Part shown: piece by piece, positions 31,330-39,716 of the stretch | Layout: each line of letters starts with the position of its first letter | Numbering within the stretch: the stretch's first letter is position 1 | Assembly: GCA_016208255.1 (NCBI GenBank) | Contig: JACQYK010000065.1 | Coordinates: 1-64,000, forward strand | DNA from: Deltaproteobacteria bacterium | GTDB lineage: Bacteria; Desulfobacterota; RBG-13-43-22 | Length of the DNA stretch: 64,000 nucleotides | Direction of reading: 5' to 3' | Notes under the pieces: model-generated | Databases searched by the model: none | Seen by the model: only the letters and a program-made list of their open reading frames with translations | Told to the model about the DNA's origin: nothing | Position numbers and translations under genes: made by a program

Positions 31330-33291
31330 TCATGGCGATTGAGACCCTGTTGGTGTGGCCTTTGACCCGGTTCCGCGCAATTTTATGAAACGAAAACCAA
31401 CTACCGCTACTGCCAGCCCAAACCCGATCAGATCGGTATATAATCCAGGCTTGATGAGCCCGAGGGCGGCAGCCAGAAGAATCAAACGTTCCGGTACGGA
31501 TATCTTCCAGTCCCTAAGGATGTATCCCTGTAAGGAACAGGCTAGAAGATAAGTCCCTATGGTGGCCGATATGAACACCCCGAGCAGGACGGACATCGAC
31601 CCTTTCATCATCAATTCCGGATTGTAAACCAGTAAAAAGGGAATCAGATATAAAACCAGACCAAGCCTGGACGCCGTCACTGCCGTCTTCAGCATGTTGG
31701 CCCCGGCTATGCTGGCAGCCACATAGGCGTCCGGAGCAACCGGTGGGGTGATATTGGAAAGGATACCGAAATAAAAGATGAACAGATGCGCCCCCAGGGG
31801 ATCGACACCCATTTGCACCAGTGCCGGGGCGACCAGGACGGCCAACAGGATGTAGCAGATCATGGCCGGCAGTCCCATTCCAAGGATCAGTGAAGTGATC
31901 ATGGTCAGGAACAGGAGTAGTAACAGGTGGCCGCCCGATACGTCGACCAGCATCGTTGAAAGATTGAATCCGAGGGCCGTGCGGTCAACAATCCCCTGTA
32001 TCAGACTGGCGGCACAAATGACCCCAATAATGATCAAGGATCCGTAAGCCCCGCTTTTCAACCCGCTAAAAAGCATACGGAAGGTCATACGGGTGGACCG
32101 TCGGAGCCAACTGGACAGTGGAATTGAGAAAATCGTTATCACCGCTGCCCGGGGCGGGGAAACATCAGCAACCGCCAACAAGTAAATCAGGATGATGACT
32201 GGCAGGATCAAATGGCCTTCTTCTTTGATCGCCTTTCTAAAGCTGGGCAGCTGTTCCCGAGGTAATCCCAACAGTCCGAGTTTCAAGGCTTCGAAATCGA
32301 CCATGGCGAACAGGGCCAGGTAGAACAAAATGGCGATCAGCAGGGCGGCTTTAGCGACATCCCAATAGGCTATTCCCAGGATTTCGATCATAATAAAGAC
32401 CGACCCCCCCATGACCGGCGGCATCAGTTGCGCTCCGGAACTGGAAACGGCTTCCACTGCTCCCGCAAAAAATGGTTTATAACCGGTTCGTTTCATCAGG
32501 GGGATAGTGAAAGAACCGGTAGCGGCCACATTGGCAATGGAACTCCCGGTGAATATCCCGAACAGGGAACTGGCAACGATCGCCATTTTCGCCGGTCCTC
32601 CCCGGACCGTTCCCAGGAGGCTCATGGATATCTTGATAAACAGATCCCCAACACCGGACTCCCGGATCATGGCGGCCAGAATGATGAAAAGGGCGATATA
32701 GGTCGCCGAAACTCCGGTGATCATGCCATAAATACCGCCGGTGGTCAGAAAAAAGGAGCTGACCATTTTGGTCAGGCTCAGTCCCCGATGAGCAACAATA
32801 TTGGGCATGTAGGGACCCCAAAAGGCGAACACCAGAAAGCCCGCTACTACCGCGAAGAAAAACCATCCGACGGTGCGACGTGCCAGTTCAACCGTAAAGA
32901 TAATCGCCGTTGTCCCCAATAAAAGATCAACGAAAAGAATCGGCATGCCGACCCGATCGAAGTAAGTAGTAAAATTATGATAAACATAAATGCCGATACC
33001 TAATGAAACCAGCATCATCAAAAAATCAACGGCGAAGGCAAGACGATTTTTTCTTAAACGTGCATGAACAGGAACCAACAGCCAGACCAGCATCCAGCCG
33101 AGTGTCACATGGATAATCCGCTGTTGAAGAGCTGGCAAACGTCCCATCAGACCGGTATATAAATGAAAGCCGACAAAAAGCATGGCGATGAAAGCTGCCA
33201 GATGGTTGAAATACCTGGGCAGTTTTCGGAACCGGCTCTCAAAGGACTCATCCTCGGGGATCGCAGGAATTACGGGTGCCTCTTTTTCCAT
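31330..33291 (-). CDS. TRAP transporter fused permease (4TM/12TM, TAXI type)
   Basis: 653 aa polytopic; FGIFTGSSIANVAATGSFTIPLMKRTGY, SSSGAQLMPPVMG, LGMGLPAMICYILLA. Confidence 0.95.
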   Translation of the reverse strand: MEKEAPVIPAIPEDESFESRFRKLPRYFNHLAAFIAMLFVGFHLYTGLMGRLPALQQRIIHVTLGWMLVWLLVPVHARLRKNRLAFAVDFLMMLVSLGIGIYVYHNFTTYFDRVGMPILFVDLLLGTTAIIFTVELARRTVGWFFFAVVAGFLVFAFWGPYMPNIVAHRGLSLTKMVSSFFLTTGGIYGMITGVSATYIALFIILAAMIRESGVGDLFIKISMSLLGTVRGGPAKMAIVASSLFGIFTGSSIANVAATGSFTIPLMKRTGYKPFFAGAVEAVSSSGAQLMPPVMGGSVFIMIEILGIAYWDVAKAALLIAILFYLALFAMVDFEALKLGLLGLPREQLPSFRKAIKEEGHLILPVIILIYLLAVADVSPPRAAVITIFSIPLSSWLRRSTRMTFRMLFSGLKSGAYGSLIIIGVICAASLIQGIVDRTALGFNLSTMLVDVSGGHLLLLLFLTMITSLILGMGLPAMICYILLAVLVAPALVQMGVDPLGAHLFIFYFGILSNITPPVAPDAYVAASIAGANMLKTAVTASRLGLVLYLIPFLLVYNPELMMKGSMSVLLGVFISATIGTYLLACSLQGYILRDWKISVPERLILLAAALGLIKPGLYTDLIGFGLAVAVVGFRFIKLRGTGSKATPTGSQSP

Positions 33292-33381
33292 ATTTTTGTT
33301 GTCTCCCTCAGGAAAGTGAATGAATCGGATTCGTCAAGACCAAAATGCCTCTTTGGTCTTGTTTGAGGCGGATCCTTTGAA

Positions 33382-33412
33382 CCCCATGCCCCAAAAAAAT
33401 TGGGGCATGGGG
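33382..33412. terminator. 13-bp perfect stem-loop between TRAP receptor and permease genes
   Basis: CCCCATGCCCCAA-aaaaa-TTGGGGCATGGGG; no clear U-tract, so may be a processing or stabilising hairpin. Confidence 0.55.
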
Positions 33413-33467
33413 TATTCAGCGATCCGGGTCTGAATTCCGGGTCACTAAGGGACCTGGGCATGGGCCG

Positions 33468-34451
33468 TTAGTTTTTCCACAACCCCTTTTCCTTATAATA
33501 TCTGATCGCTCCCGGATGAAAGTTACACCCAAGTTTCAGCAATGTCTCCATATAATTGAAGGCATCTTTGGTATTGTATTCCAAGCCGGCACGATGGATT
33601 TTCGCGATTTCCTTGTTGTACTCCAGAATGCCTTTGGTGATTTTATACACGGTCTCCTCGTCCAGGTCTTTTTTGACGATCAGGTAGGCCGGGATCCCGA
33701 AGGTGTTGACACTTTTATCAACACCAGGATACACCCCCGGAGGGATAACATATTTGACAAAGACAGGGGATAAAGCCCGGAGTTTGTCGACCACATCATC
33801 CGGAATGTTGATGATGTGGATGCCCTTGGTCGTTGCCAGGTCCATTGCCGCTGGAACAGGCAAACCGCTGCCCAACGCCGCCACTTCGATCACGCCGTCT
33901 TTGATGGCGTTGACCTGTTCACTTTGGCTGATATAGGCGACTTTTGCGTCTTCGAGTTTCAAACCATAAGCAGTGAAAAACGTTTTGACGATGCCGCCGA
34001 TGGCGCTGCCCGGTTCCCCGGCTCCGATGCGAATACCTTTCGTCATGATTTTTGCCAGATCATCCCTGCCAAACCTGGAGTTTTTCAAAACGACAAAATG
34101 CGCGATACTGACATGGGCGGCCATCAGCAAACGAAAGTCGTTCGGGGAAACCTGTTTCTGTTTCAGGTTGCCCAAAAGGTCGGTGATATGGGTGATTCCC
34201 AGATCGAGTTCACCCCGCGCCACCCTCCTCAGGTTTTCCGTTCCGCCAGCGGTTGCCTCGGGGGCCATTTTCCAGCCGCGATTGTGATCATTGAGCACTT
34301 TGCTGATACCGTTGCCGATATGGTACCAGGTTCCTCCGGGATCGCCGCTTCCCAAGGAGATAAAATCCTTGGCAAAGAGTGAGGATGACAGGAAAACCAT
34401 TAGAACCGTCAAACTAATGCAAAAAATTTCTTTCTTTTTCATGTGTTTCAT
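33468..34451 (-). CDS. TAXI family TRAP transporter solute receptor
   Basis: ISLGSGDPGGTWYHIGNGISKVLN...ATAGGTENLRRVARGELDLGIT. Confidence 0.95.
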   Translation of the reverse strand: MKHMKKKEIFCISLTVLMVFLSSSLFAKDFISLGSGDPGGTWYHIGNGISKVLNDHNRGWKMAPEATAGGTENLRRVARGELDLGITHITDLLGNLKQKQVSPNDFRLLMAAHVSIAHFVVLKNSRFGRDDLAKIMTKGIRIGAGEPGSAIGGIVKTFFTAYGLKLEDAKVAYISQSEQVNAIKDGVIEVAALGSGLPVPAAMDLATTKGIHIINIPDDVVDKLRALSPVFVKYVIPPGVYPGVDKSVNTFGIPAYLIVKKDLDEETVYKITKGILEYNKEIAKIHRAGLEYNTKDAFNYMETLLKLGCNFHPGAIRYYKEKGLWKN

Positions 34452-34508
34452 CTCTTCCTCCCTTTATTGGATTAATCTACACGATGTAAAAAAAAATATG
34501 GCCCATAT

Positions 34509-35372
34509 TCATTCTGTTTTCTCCAGCATGGCCGGAAGCTCCCAGGGGGTTCGAACCACCCTGGCTCCAGCTTGCGTCAGAACCCGCATTTTAGCTTCTG
34601 CGGTCTCCCGATCTTCACGTATCCGAGCCCCGGAATGCCCCATGGTTTTACCGGGAGGCGCCTGCCAGCCAACTATGTAGCAGAAAACCGGTTTTGACAT
34701 GACGCGGATCTGCTCGGCCGCCGGACCTTCCATGAAACCTCCGATTTCAGTCAGCATGACCACCTGCTCGGTTTGCGGGTCATTTTCGAATTGCCGGAGA
34801 TAATCGGCTTGGGAGCGGCCGCTGATCAGATCGCCGCCGATGGAGATCGCCGTGCTGAATCCAAAACCCGCTTGGTTGAGAATGGACATTACCAGCAGCG
34901 ACAGGGTTCCGCTCCGCGACATCAGGCCCAGTTTGCCGGGTTTACAGATAGCGGGGTCCATGGATCCCAGCAGGGATTCCCCGGGAGTAATGGCTCCCAG
35001 CGAATTGGGGCCGATGACCCATAAACCGTTTTCCTCTGCCAGACGACGGATCTTCAGGCCGTTATGCACCGGAACCCCTTCCGTGCCGATAAAGACGGTC
35101 TTGATGCCGTTATCCAAAATCTCGTAGAAAGTTTCCAGTACCAAGGCGGCAGGCACATAGACAATCGCCGTGTCGGCGGCGCTCACCGCCAGCGCTTCAG
35201 CGACGCTGTCAAACAACGGAATCTCCAGCAGGGATTCACCCCCGCGTCCGGGGGCCACCCCTGCCGCGATCAGGGTTCCGTATTGTTTCATCATGGCTGC
35301 CTGCAAAGAGGCATAACGACCGGTCAGCCCATGGATGATCACGCTTGTTTGTCTGTTGACAAGAATTGACAT
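34509..35372 (-). CDS. succinyl-CoA synthetase alpha-like (NDP-forming acyl-CoA ligase CoA-binding subunit)
   Basis: VIIHGLTGRYASLQAAMMKQYGT, GPNSLGAITPGES, GHSGARI catalytic His. Confidence 0.92.
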   Translation of the reverse strand: MSILVNRQTSVIIHGLTGRYASLQAAMMKQYGTLIAAGVAPGRGGESLLEIPLFDSVAEALAVSAADTAIVYVPAALVLETFYEILDNGIKTVFIGTEGVPVHNGLKIRRLAEENGLWVIGPNSLGAITPGESLLGSMDPAICKPGKLGLMSRSGTLSLLVMSILNQAGFGFSTAISIGGDLISGRSQADYLRQFENDPQTEQVVMLTEIGGFMEGPAAEQIRVMSKPVFCYIVGWQAPPGKTMGHSGARIREDRETAEAKMRVLTQAGARVVRTPWELPAMLEKTE

Positions 35373-35386
35373 CTTGATGCCCCGAT

Positions 35387-36598
35387 TTATGAGCTGGATA
35401 TTATTTCCGGGTCAGTTCGGACCGCCCTTTTCCCTTCCCGGCCACTCAACCGGACAGCCTTCTCTATCGCGAGAGACAGATCGGATTCGACCTGAACCCC
35501 GCATTTTCGTAGTGAAGAATGTGCTTCGGTCAGTGAATAATTAAGTAAGGCGCCTCCTCCAGCCTGGAGGAAACCGACGATAGGTTGTCTGGGAGGTCTA
35601 GTGGTTATTGTTTGGACAAAGGTTTCCACGACCGGTTGCAAGGGGGTTGCGCTCAGATGCATGACCATCAGAATGACCTTGATAGACGGGTCGGTCCCGG
35701 CCTTGTCCAAAACCAGATTCGCCAGGTTGCGAATCGTTTCGATGCTCGCGCCTCCCATCGTATCGATGAAGTTGGCCGGACGTCCGCCGAAATGATGCAC
35801 CATGTCCACCAGCCCCATGGTGGCACCGGCACCGGCACTGAGGATGGCGATATCGCCCCCCAGTTCCACATAAGTTATGCCTTGCGCCCGCGCCTTGGCT
35901 TCCAAGGGTTCCCCGGAAGCTGTCCCTTTCATCTGAATGTCCGGATGGCGGAATAGCCCGTCATCATCCAATTCCAGCCAACAACCGGCAATACTGATTT
36001 TTCCATCCGACCCCAGGGAGATCGGATCGATGGTCATTCTTAGACAGTCCTTGGCGAAAAAAAGGGTATCCAACTGAACGATTAGATCGCTAACCTGCCT
36101 CAGCCCGACAGCCGGCACGGCCGCCTTTTTAGCCATCGCCAATGCCTGGTAGCGTCTCAAGGGTTGAAGCGGATCCCGCACAAATTCGACTTGCCTGGAT
36201 AAAGACTGTACCCCGGACTCCGCGATGGAAAAAGACGAAGGCCCGATGGTCATTATCGACAATCCCCGAGCGTTATCGACAAAGAAATCAATGCTGAATA
36301 CCCAGCCGTCCGCGATGCAGTTTTCCAGGATTCTCTGACACGTCCTGGATGCCGGTGTGGTTCCGCCGGTCATACGTTCCAACTTCCGTCGCAAATCCCC
36401 GGCATCTCCCGCGTAAGACAGAAACCCATGTCGGCCGCTTTCCAGCGCTGCCGCTCCGGTTGTTTTAATCATTACCGGAAAGGCGATGGTCTCTGCCCGA
36501 TCTTCCGGTAATTCTACGGAATCGAACAGCACCGGCTTTGCCGCTCTGAGGCCGACCCCGGCCAGGAAGGTCAAGGCTTCACTTTCCGAAAGTATCAT
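35387..36598 (-). CDS. succinyl-CoA synthetase beta-like ATP-grasp subunit
   Basis: 403 aa; ATP-grasp N-term and NFIDTMGGASIETIRNLANLVL C-terminal domain; partner of 34509-35372. Confidence 0.88.
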   Translation of the reverse strand: MILSESEALTFLAGVGLRAAKPVLFDSVELPEDRAETIAFPVMIKTTGAAALESGRHGFLSYAGDAGDLRRKLERMTGGTTPASRTCQRILENCIADGWVFSIDFFVDNARGLSIMTIGPSSFSIAESGVQSLSRQVEFVRDPLQPLRRYQALAMAKKAAVPAVGLRQVSDLIVQLDTLFFAKDCLRMTIDPISLGSDGKISIAGCWLELDDDGLFRHPDIQMKGTASGEPLEAKARAQGITYVELGGDIAILSAGAGATMGLVDMVHHFGGRPANFIDTMGGASIETIRNLANLVLDKAGTDPSIKVILMVMHLSATPLQPVVETFVQTITTRPPRQPIVGFLQAGGGALLNYSLTEAHSSLRKCGVQVESDLSLAIEKAVRLSGREGKRAVRTDPEIISSS

Positions 36599-36805
36599 GC
36601 CCCCGAACCTATCTTGAGTTGTTTTTCCTGCCCCAAGGCCGATACCAAAAAGGGCGACAAAAGGAAAAAAGCAAGAATAAAAATCTTTTTCATTTCTTGG
36701 ACCCTCATTATTCTGTTTATTTTTTATCCGAAAAAACTCTTCCGGAAGTAATCACCAGGATCCAGCAATGGCCTGAATATTACGGAAAGAGAAAAGGCTT
36801 CCAGG

Positions 36806-37537
36806 TCACCTCTTGGCTTTATTTGGTTTGTACTTTAAAAACGGTTGGTTTAAGGCATACTGTTTAAAACCTCTGGAAATATTGGCGACAACTCTTTGTC
36901 TAACCTTCTGGGCATCACCGGACCTGAGAGCCTCTATTATTCCCCGATGCTCTAAATTGTAATAGTCAACATTTTCAATATCGATCCAGGCGGTATTCTG
37001 GGCACGAAAGATCAGAGTTTGATCGAACAGTTGGTTAATAATCCGGCAGACCGGTTTCCAGCCTGAAGCTTCGTATAAGGTCAGGTGAAACTCTCTATTC
37101 AGCAGAGTAAAATCAAAAGGGGCCGTTATGGGAGTGGCCTCTATCTGGGCGGCTAAGGCCTCCATCCGGGCGGCTGTTTCTTCCAGTTGGCCGATCACAT
37201 CCGGTGTTATTCTTTGAGTAGCTTGAAAGGCGGCCTCACCCTCGAGGGCATAGCGGGCCTGATATAAGGCCTTTATCTCGTCAGGCTCTGGGGGATCAGC
37301 CACCACAACCCCTTTGTTGGGTAAAGAAACCACCAAACCGGAACCAGTCAGCTCCCGTAATGCTTCGCGGATGGCTACCCGTCCTAAACCCAATTCGGCT
37401 TCCATTTTTTCCGGTATGAGCCGTGTGCCTGATTTATACTGACCCGTAAGAACCCTCTCTCTGATCAAGTGGGCAGCTATTTCGGTCATGGTCTGATATA
37501 GGGGACCTGTTTTTTGAATGGTTGCCGAAATAGTCAT
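36806..37537 (-). CDS. GntR/FadR family transcriptional regulator
   Basis: HLIRERVLTGQYKSGTRLIPEKMEAELGLGRVAIREALRELTGSGLVV wHTH plus FCD domain. Confidence 0.95.
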   Translation of the reverse strand: MTISATIQKTGPLYQTMTEIAAHLIRERVLTGQYKSGTRLIPEKMEAELGLGRVAIREALRELTGSGLVVSLPNKGVVVADPPEPDEIKALYQARYALEGEAAFQATQRITPDVIGQLEETAARMEALAAQIEATPITAPFDFTLLNREFHLTLYEASGWKPVCRIINQLFDQTLIFRAQNTAWIDIENVDYYNLEHRGIIEALRSGDAQKVRQRVVANISRGFKQYALNQPFLKYKPNKAKR

Positions 37538-37564
37538 AGGGTTTTTTAATTTTTATATTTTGTA

Positions 37565-37588
37565 TTTTATATAATATATAATATAAAA
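37565..37588. promoter_or_regulatory. AT-rich palindrome upstream of gntR-family gene (candidate operator)
   Basis: TTTTATAT-AATATATA-ATATAAAA. Confidence 0.4.
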
Positions 37589-37662
37589 TGATGTCAAGAA
37601 TTTTTTTCTTTTTTTAAAAAAATGATAACCATAATAATTTATTATAGATCCCACCAAGGCGG

Positions 37663-37755
37663 GATTGAGTTTCCTGGATTCCCGCTTCCGATCGAGCGGC
37701 CCGACCGACCGGAATGACGAATTCGGGCTTCCGGCGACTTTTTACGAGTCCATCA
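37663..37755. repeat. dispersed repeat, shares ends with 39459-39629 in opposite orientation
   Basis: CGGAATGACgaATTCGGGCTTCCGGcGACTTTTTACGAG matches the reverse complement of 39465-39500. Confidence 0.65.
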
Positions 37756-38009
37756 ATCTTTGTTATTGATAAGGATGTCTTATATTCTCTCCTTATTAAC
37801 TTAAACGGAAAAATGAAGAATATTAAAGAGCAGGAAAATGGGGGCTGACTATGGCCAATGAAGAAAGGTTTTTCCGCGAGGCAAATTCTAAATTCAGAGG
37901 GATTTAATTGATTTAATTCCAGGATTAAAGCTTGGAGCCGCGGTTAAGTGATAACCAGTGTTCCCTTTCAACGGCTCCAAGCCTTTTCTGGCGAAAACAG
38001 GGATTATCC

Positions 38010-39491
38010 TTAATCACTCCATTTCCCGTATTTTTCTCTCAAGATCCGGTGCAGGATCTTACCGGTTCCGGTCCGCGGCATCTCGGCGTCAGTGATAAAA
38101 TCGATAGTCTTGGGTTTTTTGAATGCGGCTATTTTCCCCTGGCAATAATCAATGATTTCTTTGGCCAGGGCCGAAGTTCCCTTAAACCCTTCATGGAGAA
38201 TCACGATGGCCTTGATGGCCTCCCCCCATTTTTTATCCGGTACGCCGATAACGGCCACATCTTTCACCGCCGGATGGCTGCCGACTATATTTTCCACCTC
38301 CGAAGGATAGACATTCTCTCCGCCGGTGATGATCATATTGGCCTTGCGGTCCACCAGAACATAATAACCATCCTCATCCCGGCGGACCATATCCCCGGCC
38401 GAAGACCAGCCGTTGTCAAAGGCCTCTTTGGTTTTTTCCGGTTCTTTCCAGTATTCGGTGAAGAGCATGGGGGTCCGGTAGAAAAGCTCCCCCACCTCGC
38501 CGTCGGGAACCGGCTGACGCTTTTCATCCAGGATACGGATCCGGTCGGTCCCAAAGATTTCACGACCGATGGAACCTAATTTTTTAAACTGATCCTCGGG
38601 CCGAAGCAGGGTCACCAGTCCGCCCTCAGTGGACCCGTAGGCCTCCCACAGTTCGGCGTTCTTGAAATAATCCATGATGGCCATTTTAAGGTCCTTGCGG
38701 GCCGGGGCCGAAGAAATCAAAAGCTGCCGGATGGAAGAGACATCGAGATTATTCTTGATCTCATCCGGCAGGGCCAGGATCATAATGTAGTGGGTGGGGA
38801 CGAGTGAAGTAAAAGTTATTTTGTATTCGGCGATAGTCTTGAGGAGGTCTTCCGGATCGAAGGAGACCATGTTGTAAACAAAGACCGGGGCAGTAATCAG
38901 GGTATAAGGAAAAGAATAAAAAATGGAATTCACATGACACATGGGCATGACCAGCATCACCTTGTCGGTGTTGCGGACCCCCATATTGATATTATTCAAG
39001 TAATAATCGGCAATATAGCTTTCATGGGAACGGACCACGCCTTTGGGACGGCCGGTTGTCCCGGATCCGTTAATGAGATCCACAAAAGGGGCCTCGACGA
39101 TCATCCCTTTGCACTCCGAGTGATTGACGATAAACTCGATATCCGGCCCGGCCAGCCGGAACATCAGGGGAACCACGATCTGACCCCCTTTGGCTGCCCC
39201 GGCATAGATATCCATCCATTCCCCCCGATTGTAGGCTAACACGGCAAAACGGTCTTTTTGCCCGACCCCTATTCTATGAAGGCCGTTGGTTAAACGGCAG
39301 GACCGGTCATTCCATTGCTTAAAAGTGAACTCCTTGGACTTGTCCTGCCACCCGAGTTTATCCGGGTAATTGGTGGCATTCATCTTAAGGGCTGTTCCCA
39401 TATGCATCCAGTTGCTTTTGGCCATATTGATGTTCTCCTTTTTGAATTTTGACAAGTTGGTAAAAAGTCCCCGGAAGCCCGATTCTGTCAT
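38010..39491 (-). CDS. AMP-forming acyl-CoA synthetase with apparent internal deletion
   Basis: GSGTTGRPKGVVRSHES, EAYGSTEGG, ITGGENVYPSEVE, GTGKILHR; the ~55 aa normally preceding the P-loop are missing (PFVDLIN|GSGTTG); likely start MAKSNWMHMG near 39434. Confidence 0.88.
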   Translation of the reverse strand: MTESGFRGLFTNLSKFKKENINMAKSNWMHMGTALKMNATNYPDKLGWQDKSKEFTFKQWNDRSCRLTNGLHRIGVGQKDRFAVLAYNRGEWMDIYAGAAKGGQIVVPLMFRLAGPDIEFIVNHSECKGMIVEAPFVDLINGSGTTGRPKGVVRSHESYIADYYLNNINMGVRNTDKVMLVMPMCHVNSIFYSFPYTLITAPVFVYNMVSFDPEDLLKTIAEYKITFTSLVPTHYIMILALPDEIKNNLDVSSIRQLLISSAPARKDLKMAIMDYFKNAELWEAYGSTEGGLVTLLRPEDQFKKLGSIGREIFGTDRIRILDEKRQPVPDGEVGELFYRTPMLFTEYWKEPEKTKEAFDNGWSSAGDMVRRDEDGYYVLVDRKANMIITGGENVYPSEVENIVGSHPAVKDVAVIGVPDKKWGEAIKAIVILHEGFKGTSALAKEIIDYCQGKIAAFKKPKTIDFITDAEMPRTGTGKILHRILREKYGKWSD

Positions 39492-39629
39492 TCCGTTCGG
39501 TCGGCTTTGCCGACCTTAAAAAGAGACTTCCGGAGGAAGTCGAGAGAAAGCCGGAATCCAGGATCTTCAATCGCTTAGAAAACTACCTGGACCCCGGCTT
39601 TCGCCGGGGTGACGGCTTTTTACGAGTTT
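39459..39629. repeat. composite dispersed repeat with hairpins
   Basis: AAAAAGTCCCCGGAAGCCCG...CGGTCGGCTTTGCCGACC...CCCCGGCTTTCGCCGGGGTGACGGCTTTTTACGAG. Confidence 0.65.
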
Positions 39630-39716
39630 AATCAATTTTTTGTCGTTTAATATTTTTTCTGGAAAACAGGAAGTTTAAATCTCTGAACTTTGAACTCCGA
39701 ACTCCAAACTTTCTTA

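Noticed and set aside
37930-37982. Inverted repeat GCTTGGAGCCG/CGGCTCCAAGC as an intrinsic terminator
   Set aside because: 31-nt loop and no convincing U-tract on the minus strand after the ligase gene; left unassigned.
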